In this document: one piece after another, positions 42,771 through 51,425 of the stretch | How the letters are laid out: each line of letters begins with the position of its first letter | Position numbering within the stretch: the stretch's first letter is position 1 | Origin: Aliidiomarina minuta | Lineage (GTDB): Bacteria; Pseudomonadota; Gammaproteobacteria; Enterobacterales; Alteromonadaceae | Direction: 5' to 3' | DNA: 64,000 nt | NCBI RefSeq assembly: GCF_003987145.1 | Contig: NZ_PIPL01000002.1 | Coordinates: 124,001 to 188,000, forward strand | The notes under the pieces: model-generated | Told to the model about the DNA's origin: nothing | What the model saw: only the letters and a program-made list of their open reading frames with translations | Database searches by the model: none | Program-made: the position numbers and the translations under genes

Positions 42771-44066
42771 CTAAAACAGGTTAAATAAAGCAATGGCCAT
42801 CGCCAGGCCGACCAGCGGCACGACCACAGTGACACAAGCTACAGGCCCATAGGCCGCACTGTGTTTTTCGCCACAGATAGCGCGAATAGTGGTTACTACG
42901 TAGCCGTTATGAGGCAAGGAGTCTAAGGCGCCTGAGGAGATGGAGACAATACGATGCAACTCATCGGGATGTACTCCCGCGTCCAGATAGTGAGGTCCGA
43001 TTTCCGGCAGAGCAATGGCCTGGCCCCCAGAGGCAGAGCCTGTTAAACCGGCAATCACGCTAACGGCAATGGCAGCGCCCACAAGCTCGTTACCCGGAAT
43101 AGAGGTCATCGCCAGTACGGCGGCTTCAAAACCCGGTGTCACCCTGGCGACTGAGCCAAAACCCACTACCGCAGCGGTATTGCCTATCGCAATCAGTGCC
43201 CCGGTAGTGGCTTCGCCCATGGCATTCTGGATATCGTTAAAGAATTTCCAGTTGATAATGCAAATGGTGAGTACCCCACCGAGTAAAGCGACTATCAATG
43301 CCATTTGCTGAAGCTGTTGATGAAAGGTGAAGGACAATCCAAGCACTACAAAAAGCGGAATAATACCTGTTATCGGATGCGGACGGCGGCGGTTAACCAG
43401 CACTGGGTCGCCTGCTCTTTCTTCAAAATGCTCACCACTGGCTACTGCCTTCAGGATCATTTTGCGCAGCCACCAGTAGCCCACAATCGCCATGAAAATA
43501 GCAACCACCAGGCTGACTTCCCAGGCAGCATAAGGTGAGGTGCCTAAATAGGCGATAGGTATCCAGTTCTGAATTTCAGGCGAACCGGCTGAGGTCATAG
43601 TGAAAGTAACAGAGCCAAACGCCAGTGCCGCGGGTATAAAACGGCGCGGTAAGTTAGCATCTTTAAACAGGCTCAGTGCCATTGGGTAAACCGAGAAGGC
43701 CACCACGAATACACTGACGCCCCCGTAAGTTAAGATGGCGCAGGCCATGACGACTGCCAGAACTGCGTTTTTCATACCAATACGTTTTACAATCCAGTCA
43801 GCCACGCTGTCAGCTGCCCCGGTATCTTCCATGAATTTACCGAACATAGAGCCCAGTAAGAACATAAAGAACCAGGCGGCGACAAAGCTGGCAAACCCGT
43901 CCATGTAGTTTTCTACAAAATTAATATCACCCTGAAATACCGGGATGCCACTGGTCAGAGCGACCAGCAAGGCACATACAGGGGCGCTGATAAATAAATT
44001 CCATCCGCGCAGTGTCATTACAATCAGCAACACCAGGCCACCGACCAGTCCTATTATGCTTATCAT
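42771..44066 (-). CDS. GntP-family organic acid permease
   Basis: A 431-residue carrier with about 11-12 hydrophobic segments, of the GntP/ion-transporter type. It contains the glycine-rich segments LTYGGVSVFVVAFSVYPMAL, GLTGSASGGQAIALPEIG and SSGALDSLPHNGYVVTTI, found in gluconate, hydroxybutyrate and related acid carriers. The ribosome binding site GAGG lies just before the ATG. It is the first gene of the operon with the CoA ligase and exported hydrolase. Import of a short hydroxy or carboxylic acid is the best guess. Confidence 0.8.
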   Translation of the reverse strand: MISIIGLVGGLVLLIVMTLRGWNLFISAPVCALLVALTSGIPVFQGDINFVENYMDGFASFVAAWFFMFLLGSMFGKFMEDTGAADSVADWIVKRIGMKNAVLAVVMACAILTYGGVSVFVVAFSVYPMALSLFKDANLPRRFIPAALAFGSVTFTMTSAGSPEIQNWIPIAYLGTSPYAAWEVSLVVAIFMAIVGYWWLRKMILKAVASGEHFEERAGDPVLVNRRRPHPITGIIPLFVVLGLSFTFHQQLQQMALIVALLGGVLTICIINWKFFNDIQNAMGEATTGALIAIGNTAAVVGFGSVARVTPGFEAAVLAMTSIPGNELVGAAIAVSVIAGLTGSASGGQAIALPEIGPHYLDAGVHPDELHRIVSISSGALDSLPHNGYVVTTIRAICGEKHSAAYGPVACVTVVVPLVGLAMAIALFNLF

Positions 44067-44277
44067 GCATTACCTCGTAAGCGCATTAAGTGATTAACTG
44101 TCCTGCCATGACGTTAAGAGCACCGAACTACATTGTGCGGCAAGCTTGAAAATGACCCTATAGTACTATCGTACAGATCACAAACTGATAACATTCCGCT
44201 ACAGTGTGTTGGCCATGACTAATTAATTGAGTACCAGACAGCAGAATCTGGACATCTAATAATTTGAGGAACAACAC

Positions 44278-46521
44278 ATGAAAAAGCAGACTTTTAAACA
44301 CTCACTCTGTGCGCTCGCCGTCAGTGCGGTGTGCGCAGGTCTAAGCACTTCCGCCCTGGCACAGCAAAACGATGAAGTTGAAGCTGAAGACGAGGGACGG
44401 TTGGAGCGGATTCAGGTAACAGCGCGACGTTCGGTCGAAAATCTGCAGGAAGTGCCGGTAGCCGTAAGTTCTTTCAGTGAAGACGACATGCAGCGCGTGG
44501 GCATGGATGATATTACTGAACTACAACAGCGGGTACCCAATACGACTTTGCAGGTGAGTCGGGGGACAAACTCAACCTTAACCGCCTACATCCGCGGTAT
44601 AGGCCAGCAGGATCCGCTGTGGGGTTTTGAACCTGGTGTCGGTGTATATATTGATGATGTATATATCGCTCGCCCTCAGGGGGCGGTATTGGAAGTGTTT
44701 GATGTTGAACGGGTAGAAGTCCTGCGAGGACCCCAGGGGACCCTATACGGCAAGAACACCATTGGCGGCGCCATGAAATACGTCACTAAGCCGCTGTCAG
44801 GAATGAACGAGCTGAGCGTGCGGGGCGCTATTGGCTCCTATAATCAACGTGATCTTAAAGTGTCAGGACAAACTGCGCTAACCGATGATTTTTATGTTGG
44901 CGCTGCTTTTGCGACGATGAACCGGGACGGTTACGGCGAATTTATTAATACTGGCGATGATAATTACAACAAAGAACTAATGACCGGTCGGGTAAGTGCC
45001 CAATGGACACCAACTCAGGATCTGACATTCCGTTTTTCCGCCGATAAAACCGAAGACAGCTCCAATTCGCGTGGTGGTTACCGTTTGACCACCAGTCAGG
45101 TAACCGGAGAAGAACCTCTGGACAGTGTTTATGATTCGCAAACTGCGATGCCTGTGCGCAATCGGGTAGAAACCGAAGGTTTGTCTTTATCCGTAGACTG
45201 GGAGCTGGATGAAAGCTGGACGGTCCGTTCAATAACGGCTTATCGGGAAGGTTATACGGATACTAATATTGACTTTGATTCCACTGCTGAGCCTACGCTC
45301 AATGTGCCCGCTATTTATGAGGATGACCAGTTCACTCAGGAGTTCCAGCTCAATTACCGGAGTATGAACTTCGATTTCGTCAGTGGCCTTTATTTCTATG
45401 AAGGGGAAGCGTGCGGACTCTTTGGCACCATTCTGGGTGGCCTGGGGGTTACCGTTGAAAACAGTGGCTGTGTTGATACTTCAAGTCAGGCTGTGTTTGG
45501 GCAGGGTACCTATCGATTTACTGACCAGTGGTCTTTAACTCTGGGGGGACGTTATACCCAGGATGATAAAGACGCTAATGTTTATCGCGCACTCTATGCA
45601 GGTATAAAATACCCAGATGACGAAGCTCCGCTGTTGGCAGTGAACTCTGACTTCGAAACACAAGCGGACTGGAGTCGATTCTCTCCGCATGCCAGCGTGC
45701 AGTATAAAGCTACTCGTGATCTCATGTATTACGCCAGTTATAGCAATGGTTTTAAATCTGGCGGGGTCGACATGCGTGCGGATCAAAGCCTGAATCCGGA
45801 TGCGGACCAGCCGTATGATCCTGAGATTGTTGACACCTTCGAAGTCGGTTTGAAAAGCGAACTCTTTGACCGCCGTGTGCGCTTGAATGCGGCGCTGTTT
45901 TATTCTGACTACCAGGATATGCAGGTTACCGTGCAACGGGCAGTGGACGCCGGGGTTGCTTCGCAGGTCCTGAATGCGGCAGATGCAACTATTCAGGGGT
46001 TTGAGATTGAGTCAATCCTGTCAGTTACTGACAGCCTGTCGTTGAATGCAACTGTGGGTTATGTGGATGCAGAATTTGATGAGGTGGCTTTTTTCAATCC
46101 GGAAACTGGCCAGGTAGAAGATGTTTCGGACCTCTGGTCATTTGCAAATACACCAAAATGGAGCGCTAATCTGGGTTTCACTCAGGAGCTTCGTTCAGCC
46201 TGGGGGGATCTGGTTTGGTCGGGTAACCTGTCGTACCGCAGTGCAACACAGATTTTCGAGGTGCCTTCTATGCTCGATATGGGCGGCTACAGTCTGGCCA
46301 ATACCAGTCTGGTTTGGTACTCAGATGATGGCCATTGGAACGCCGGTCTGCACATAAAAAATCTGTTTGATAAAGAACATCGTCTTTCTGGTTATAACTT
46401 TGCTGCACCACGAGATGCTGATGGCAACGTGGTTGGAGCAGGCCTCGGCGGTGAAGATACTATTGTCGGCTACTACGGTGCGCCACGGACGATATCTCTG
46501 ACTGTAGGTTATCGTTTTTAA
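44278..46521 (+). CDS. TonB-dependent outer-membrane receptor
   Basis: A 747-residue TonB-dependent receptor. The signal peptide is cleaved near STSALA/QQND. The plug domain contains RIQVTARRSVENLQEVPVAVSSF and the conserved RGPQGTLYGKNTIGGAM motif. A 22-strand barrel follows, ending in phenylalanine (LTVGYRF), and the TonB-dependent signature NLFDKEHR lies near the C-terminus. It belongs to the large IQVTAR-plug class common in marine bacteria. It is divergent from the permease/ligase/hydrolase operon, suggesting that the receptor feeds that pathway; the ligand is unknown. Confidence 0.9.
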   Translation: MKKQTFKHSLCALAVSAVCAGLSTSALAQQNDEVEAEDEGRLERIQVTARRSVENLQEVPVAVSSFSEDDMQRVGMDDITELQQRVPNTTLQVSRGTNSTLTAYIRGIGQQDPLWGFEPGVGVYIDDVYIARPQGAVLEVFDVERVEVLRGPQGTLYGKNTIGGAMKYVTKPLSGMNELSVRGAIGSYNQRDLKVSGQTALTDDFYVGAAFATMNRDGYGEFINTGDDNYNKELMTGRVSAQWTPTQDLTFRFSADKTEDSSNSRGGYRLTTSQVTGEEPLDSVYDSQTAMPVRNRVETEGLSLSVDWELDESWTVRSITAYREGYTDTNIDFDSTAEPTLNVPAIYEDDQFTQEFQLNYRSMNFDFVSGLYFYEGEACGLFGTILGGLGVTVENSGCVDTSSQAVFGQGTYRFTDQWSLTLGGRYTQDDKDANVYRALYAGIKYPDDEAPLLAVNSDFETQADWSRFSPHASVQYKATRDLMYYASYSNGFKSGGVDMRADQSLNPDADQPYDPEIVDTFEVGLKSELFDRRVRLNAALFYSDYQDMQVTVQRAVDAGVASQVLNAADATIQGFEIESILSVTDSLSLNATVGYVDAEFDEVAFFNPETGQVEDVSDLWSFANTPKWSANLGFTQELRSAWGDLVWSGNLSYRSATQIFEVPSMLDMGGYSLANTSLVWYSDDGHWNAGLHIKNLFDKEHRLSGYNFAAPRDADGNVVGAGLGGEDTIVGYYGAPRTISLTVGYRF

Positions 46522-46553
46522 CTGACTCCGCGTATTGCTATTGGTGTTAGTTT

Positions 46554-46590
46554 AGCCACCTGTTGCAGCTATGCGCAGGTGGCTTTTTTT
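46554..46590 (+). terminator. Terminator after the TonB receptor gene
   Basis: A 9-bp stem, AGCCACCTG/CAGGTGGCT, with a 13-nt loop and a run of seven T lies 33 bp after the receptor stop. It overlaps the first codons of an over-long reading of the next gene, which is one reason for placing that gene's start at 46611. Confidence 0.92.
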
Positions 46591-46610
46591 ATCCGCTTAA
46601 GGTACAAACG

Positions 46611-47294
46611 ATGGCAGGAATTAACGGGATGCAAAAAATGGCACGAGCAATTATAGCTGATGATCACCCTTTGTTTCGGGCTGCCTTACGCCAGGCTTTA
46701 AGCAGCAGTCTGGACAGTGGGATTTTAGAAGTTGCCAGTTTTTCGCAACTGGAAAGTTTGTTACATGAAGCCCCTCAGGTCGAGTTAGTTTTTCTGGATC
46801 TTAATATGCCAGGTAATCAGGGTTTGACCGGACTGACTGCAATTCGCAATCAGTTTCCTGACGTACTGGTGGTAGTGGTTTCGGCGAACGAACAGCTGGA
46901 TGTTATCCAGCGCGCGCTGGATTTTGGTGCCAGTGCGTATATTCCGAAGTCTGTGCCGCTGGAGTCGCTAAAGCTGGCCGTGGAAACTGTGTTAGCTGGA
47001 GATACCTGGATTCCTCCTCACTTGACGGATGCGGTAAAGGCTGGGCAGCAGAGTGAGAAACAGAGTGAGGAACAGAATTTTGCACGTCAGCTGGAACAGC
47101 TGACACCGCAACAGTTTAAGGTTTTGCAATGTATTGCTGATGGTTTGTTGAATAAACAAATTGCCTATCAACTCAATGTTCAGGAAACCACCATTAAGCA
47201 GCATGTGTCTGCTATTTTGCGGAAATTGGGTGTTATTAACCGCACTCAGGCGGGCATTATATTCCGCCAGATGCTGCGTGCTGAAGAAGAGTGA
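46611..47294 (+). CDS. LuxR-type response regulator, CrbR-like
   Basis: A 227-residue response regulator. The receiver has the acidic pair in ADDHP, the phosphoacceptor aspartate in VFLDLNMPG (about residue 65) and the lysine in YIPKSVP. A C-terminal LuxR helix-turn-helix (LTPQQFKVLQCIADGLLNKQIAYQLNVQETTIKQHVSAIL) fills residues 162-205. The ATG at 46611 follows TAAGG; a second ATG nine codons on is also possible. It is convergent, 4 bp apart, with a CrbS-like kinase. In Vibrio and relatives the CrbS/CrbR pair switches on acetyl-CoA synthetase, so this is probably the partner regulator. Confidence 0.82.
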   Translation: MAGINGMQKMARAIIADDHPLFRAALRQALSSSLDSGILEVASFSQLESLLHEAPQVELVFLDLNMPGNQGLTGLTAIRNQFPDVLVVVVSANEQLDVIQRALDFGASAYIPKSVPLESLKLAVETVLAGDTWIPPHLTDAVKAGQQSEKQSEEQNFARQLEQLTPQQFKVLQCIADGLLNKQIAYQLNVQETTIKQHVSAILRKLGVINRTQAGIIFRQMLRAEEE

Positions 47295-47298
47295 AAAA

Positions 47299-50200
47299 TT
47301 ACAGATAACGTTTTAGCAGGCGTCGGAGTGCTGCCGTTTTTACCGGTTTAGGAATGAAGTGGGCTTGCTCGGCAATGACAGCCTCGCGTATTTTTTCACT
47401 GTGATCGGCCGAATTAATAATAGCCGGTATTGCTTTCTGCCATTGCTCACGCAACCTTTGAATTACCTGGATGCCGGTCTCACTATGGTCGAGATGATAA
47501 TCGACCAACAGTAAATCTGCTATTTTTTCAATTTCAGTCGCTTGTTCGACCGAACTGACGGCGCTTACTTCAGCTCCCCATTCACGCAAAATCTGGCTGA
47601 TGGCATTAAGTACCTGAGGATCGTTATCTACGGTAATAATATGTGTTCCCTGCAGGAATTTGTCGCCTTCGTTTTGTGCACGTATGCTCTTCTCGGGTTG
47701 AGTATTAAGCTCCCAGTCATATAGTGCTATTTGCAACGAAAAGCAGGTTCCCCGGTCGAGCTTTGATTGAATATGAACCGGAATACCGAGCAGACGTGTC
47801 ATGCGGTCTACAATAGCCAACCCAAGTCCTAGTCCAGGGTTATCTCCATCATCCTCTAACTGCTGAAATTCATCAAAGATGATTTCTAATTTATCTTCGG
47901 GGATACCAGACCCCGTATCTATAACTTGCAACAGAATATGATCCTTTCGGCGTCGCACTCCACACAAGATACGACCATTGCGGGTATAACGAATAGCATT
48001 GGAAAGCAGATTTTGCAGTACACGCTGTAATAACCGGCGGTCACTTAATACGATTGCGCTGGTGGGCCGAATTTTGAGCGTCAGTCCTTTATCTTCCGCC
48101 ATGACTGAGAAGGTGCTATCCAGGTTGTTGAAGATATCCTGTAGCGGCAGCGGGGCTATTTGTGCTTTTAAGTGACCGGATTCCAGTTTAGTCATTTCCA
48201 GCAACATAGTAAGCAGTTCTTCAGCATTATGGAGCGACTGTCGAATTTGATTGAGAAGTTGTTTCTGACTACTGTCTATTTGCTGTGCCAGCATGTCACA
48301 AAGCAGGGTGGCGGCATTAAATGGCTGCATCAAGTCGTGACTGGCTGCGGCGAAGAATTTGGTTTTGCTTTGATGCGCGTCTTCGGCAGCCAGTTTTGCA
48401 TGGTTGAGTGCCTGGGTGCGTTCTTCTACTCTGGCTTCCAGCTCCTGATTAATACGTTGCAGCTCCTGCTGTGCGCTGACCAGTAAAGTTATATCGGTAT
48501 AGGTGGTTACAAAACCACCTTCCGGCATGGGATTCCCCTGCAACTCAATAATGCTGTCAGCATGGGCCCGCTGATAACGATAGGCGCTGCCTTGTTTGAG
48601 GTACTCAAGGCGTTTATCGACCTCTTTCTGCAGCTCATTTTGCGCTTTGTTGCCAAATAAACCGCGCTCGGCGTTAAAGCGCAAGAGGTCAGCTACTGGC
48701 ATGCCAGCGCTGATAAAACCGTCCGGGTAGTTGAATATTTCCAGGTAACGGCGGTTCCAGGCAACCAGCCGCAGGTTATCGTCGATAACGCTGATGCCCT
48801 GGGGGATATTTTCAACCGATGCCTGTAACAGTTCGCGATTAAATTTATACAGCCGGGAGGCTTCGGTTGCCCAGTTGACCACCTGTGCAATGGGTAAGTT
48901 AGGTTGATGCTCCAGACTTTCAAACATCAGCCGACTGGCGGCGCTGCCGATGGCACCCGCCAGCTCGCGTTCGACTTGTGCAATTAAACCTGATGGCGCC
49001 CATTCATCGGCAGGTTGGGTTAATAATGGTGTGTTGAGACGTTTTTCCAGTTGTTGAATATCATCCTGGTCGACAAAGCGTGCTAATAGCTCGCGCAAAC
49101 GGCCCCAGGTTAGCTGGGCCTGGTGCGGGCCTTCATGGTAATGGCCTTCGGGGTCGGTAAAGCTGAGACTTTGTACTTGCTCACGCGGGCTGTGCCGGGT
49201 GAGCAGAGAGACCAGCACATAAAGGGCCAGGTTAACTCCCAGGCTAAGCAGTATGCCGTTGCTTAAACGGGCTTCCAGCTGGCCGCTGATGGAAGGCGCG
49301 GATTCCTGTAAGGAGGGTAGTAACAAGAAGATCACCCAGCATAGAGTGCCAGCGATAAGGCCAGCAATGACACCGCTGTGAGTGGCTCTTTTCCATAGCA
49401 ACCCGCCAAGCATAGCTGGGGCTAACTGAACCAGCAGCGCCATGGCGATTAAACCATTACTGACCAGTGGTAAGCCAGCCTCAGTCAGCTGATGGTAGCC
49501 GTAAGCCAGTGCAATAATTGCGGCAATGGTGATACGACGGATGAGCAGGATTTTATCGGATGTCAGGGTGAGCAGAGGCTTTTTGGCCTGTTCTTTGCGT
49601 ACCAGGAGCGGAGTAATGACATCATTTGCGATCATAATACTGAGTGCCAGAGTTGCCATAATAACCATGCTGGTCGCGGCACTTAAGCCACCAATAAAGG
49701 CAATCAGGCTTATTAGTGGTTGTTCTGCAGCAATGGGTAGCGCCAGCATAAATGTATCGGTACCACTGAACTCGGGAACCAGAAGACCGCCGGCAAGGGC
49801 GATGGGTAAAATGAAAAAGTTGATAGCAAAAAGGTACAGGGGAAATGCCCAGCGCGCGGTGCGGAGTTCGCTTTCATGGCTGTTTTCAATAAAGATAACC
49901 TGAAACTGGCGCGGTAAAACAAACATAGATAAAGCGCCCAGCAGCATATGGGTGATATAAACATAAGTACCATTGGGCACCCCTTCTAACATGATGCGGG
50001 TATCTGTCGATGAAGCGGCTTGAATAAACAAGTCATTCACGCCATCAAATAAAAAATAGGTGCAGAAAATACCCACGAGCAGAAAAGCAGCCAGCTTTAC
50101 GATGGATTCAAAAGCAATGGCGTCCATTAACCCCGGATGTTGTTCCGACAGGCTTAATCGGCGAGCACCGAATAAAATAGCAAATCCCATCATAGTTAAG

Positions 50201-50685
50201 GCGACCAGCGTCGACACATCATTAAACCAGGGCAATTGCTGGGCATCGAAACCGGTGACAGCGGCGAAGCTGGCCGTAACAGCCCGCAGCTGTAATGCTA
50301 TATATGGGATCAGTGCCAACAATGAAATGATAGCTGCCATAGCCGCGAGTGACTGCGACTTGCCGTAGCGGGCACCAATGAAGTCAGCAAGGGAAGTAAG
50401 GTTTTGTGCTTTAACAACGCGAAGCAATTTTATCTGCAGTTGGTGCGCGACAATGAACACCAGAATAGCCCCTGCATAGGTGGGGGCAAACCACCAACCA
50501 TAATAGGCAGCCTGAGTAATGGTGCCGTAAAATGCCCAGGTGGTGCAGTGCACACCTAGTGCCAGCGTGTAACGCCAGGGCCGTGCCTGACCATGGCGGG
50601 GATTTCGTTCTCCCCGTGAGGCAATACTGAAAAGGAGCAACAGATAGAGACTGGCGACCAGAAGGACAGTACCTACCCCTAACAT
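47299..50685 (-). CDS. CrbS-like SLC5 transporter/histidine kinase hybrid
   Basis: An 1128-residue fusion. Residues 1 to about 490 form a sodium/solute-symporter-type membrane domain with about 13 helices. Residues near 620 form a PAS domain (ENIPQGISVIDDNLRLVAWN). A coiled coil leads to the histidine kinase with H-box AAASHDLMQPFNAA (His near 780), N-box LLSNAIRYTRNGRI and G-boxes DTGSGIPEDK and GLGLGLAIVDRM. A C-terminal receiver has its aspartate in LLVDYHLD (about 1060). This is the layout of CrbS/CbrA-type sensors, in which the transporter part may sense or move a nutrient such as acetate. It starts 4 bp after the UPF0126 gene. Confidence 0.88.
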   Translation of the reverse strand: MLGVGTVLLVASLYLLLLFSIASRGERNPRHGQARPWRYTLALGVHCTTWAFYGTITQAAYYGWWFAPTYAGAILVFIVAHQLQIKLLRVVKAQNLTSLADFIGARYGKSQSLAAMAAIISLLALIPYIALQLRAVTASFAAVTGFDAQQLPWFNDVSTLVALTMMGFAILFGARRLSLSEQHPGLMDAIAFESIVKLAAFLLVGIFCTYFLFDGVNDLFIQAASSTDTRIMLEGVPNGTYVYITHMLLGALSMFVLPRQFQVIFIENSHESELRTARWAFPLYLFAINFFILPIALAGGLLVPEFSGTDTFMLALPIAAEQPLISLIAFIGGLSAATSMVIMATLALSIMIANDVITPLLVRKEQAKKPLLTLTSDKILLIRRITIAAIIALAYGYHQLTEAGLPLVSNGLIAMALLVQLAPAMLGGLLWKRATHSGVIAGLIAGTLCWVIFLLLPSLQESAPSISGQLEARLSNGILLSLGVNLALYVLVSLLTRHSPREQVQSLSFTDPEGHYHEGPHQAQLTWGRLRELLARFVDQDDIQQLEKRLNTPLLTQPADEWAPSGLIAQVERELAGAIGSAASRLMFESLEHQPNLPIAQVVNWATEASRLYKFNRELLQASVENIPQGISVIDDNLRLVAWNRRYLEIFNYPDGFISAGMPVADLLRFNAERGLFGNKAQNELQKEVDKRLEYLKQGSAYRYQRAHADSIIELQGNPMPEGGFVTTYTDITLLVSAQQELQRINQELEARVEERTQALNHAKLAAEDAHQSKTKFFAAASHDLMQPFNAATLLCDMLAQQIDSSQKQLLNQIRQSLHNAEELLTMLLEMTKLESGHLKAQIAPLPLQDIFNNLDSTFSVMAEDKGLTLKIRPTSAIVLSDRRLLQRVLQNLLSNAIRYTRNGRILCGVRRRKDHILLQVIDTGSGIPEDKLEIIFDEFQQLEDDGDNPGLGLGLAIVDRMTRLLGIPVHIQSKLDRGTCFSLQIALYDWELNTQPEKSIRAQNEGDKFLQGTHIITVDNDPQVLNAISQILREWGAEVSAVSSVEQATEIEKIADLLLVDYHLDHSETGIQVIQRLREQWQKAIPAIINSADHSEKIREAVIAEQAHFIPKPVKTAALRRLLKRYL

Positions 50686-50689
50686 AAGA

Positions 50690-51307
50690 TTATCTCGGTT
50701 CCTGATGGTCGCTGAACACCGGCAGTGACCATTTGTAACGAATGGCTCCCATCCGTAAACCGAAAGTAGTGACTAAGGCAGCGATCATGGCCAGCGTGTC
50801 GTGTATCGGATACAAAATAACGAAAACACTGGCGCCGGCAATGCACGTAGTGGCGTAGAGCTCACTTTTCAGCACCATAGGTATATCGCGTGCAAGAACA
50901 TCCCGGATCATGCCGCCAAAAACTGCTGTCATGGTACCCAGAATGATAGCGGTAAAGCCGCTGACTCCGGCTTCGAGAGCCTTCTCGGCACCCAAGACGG
51001 TAAAAAAGGCGATACCCAGCGCATCGGCAAACAGCAGTCGGTTGACTGGAATGTAGGCACGGAAGCGAAGCCATACGATAGTAATAGTGGCGGCTGTAAG
51101 AATCACGATAAAATAGGTAGGGTCATGCAACCAGAATACCGGTAAGTCCAGTATTACATCGCGGGTTGTTCCTCCTCCGATGGCTGTGACTGAAGCGAGC
51201 ACGACAACTCCAAAGCCATCCATTTGCTTGCGGAAAGCGAGCAAAGTGCCTGCAATAGCAAACACTGCAACACCTAGTAAATCAGTAATATAGAACCAGT
51301 CGAACAT
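50690..51307 (-). CDS. UPF0126/TRIC-type membrane protein
   Basis: A 205-residue protein of the UPF0126 (YicG/YadS) family, now related to trimeric TRIC cation channels. It has about six to seven membrane helices in two repeats, each with the family's glycine-rich GTxxGGxxRDV motif: AIGGGTTRDVILDLPVFWL and AVFGGMIRDVLARDIPMVL. Ion conduction is predicted from the family; individual bacterial members may carry other substrates. The gene lies just upstream of the CrbS-like kinase and is probably cotranscribed with it. Confidence 0.88.
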   Translation of the reverse strand: MFDWFYITDLLGVAVFAIAGTLLAFRKQMDGFGVVVLASVTAIGGGTTRDVILDLPVFWLHDPTYFIVILTAATITIVWLRFRAYIPVNRLLFADALGIAFFTVLGAEKALEAGVSGFTAIILGTMTAVFGGMIRDVLARDIPMVLKSELYATTCIAGASVFVILYPIHDTLAMIAALVTTFGLRMGAIRYKWSLPVFSDHQEPR

Positions 51308-51425
51308 GAATTAGGCCGCACCTTGAAATAAATCCAGTCTGCCAGCAAATGGGCTGGTTTCCAATTACTTAACGTTTTACTATGTCAGTTATTACATTCG
51401 ACACAAAAATAAAAGGAGCCGCCTG

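Noticed and set aside
46563..46610. N-terminal extension of the LuxR response regulator
   Set aside because: It would start inside the terminator of the TonB receptor gene and adds residues not expected before a receiver domain.
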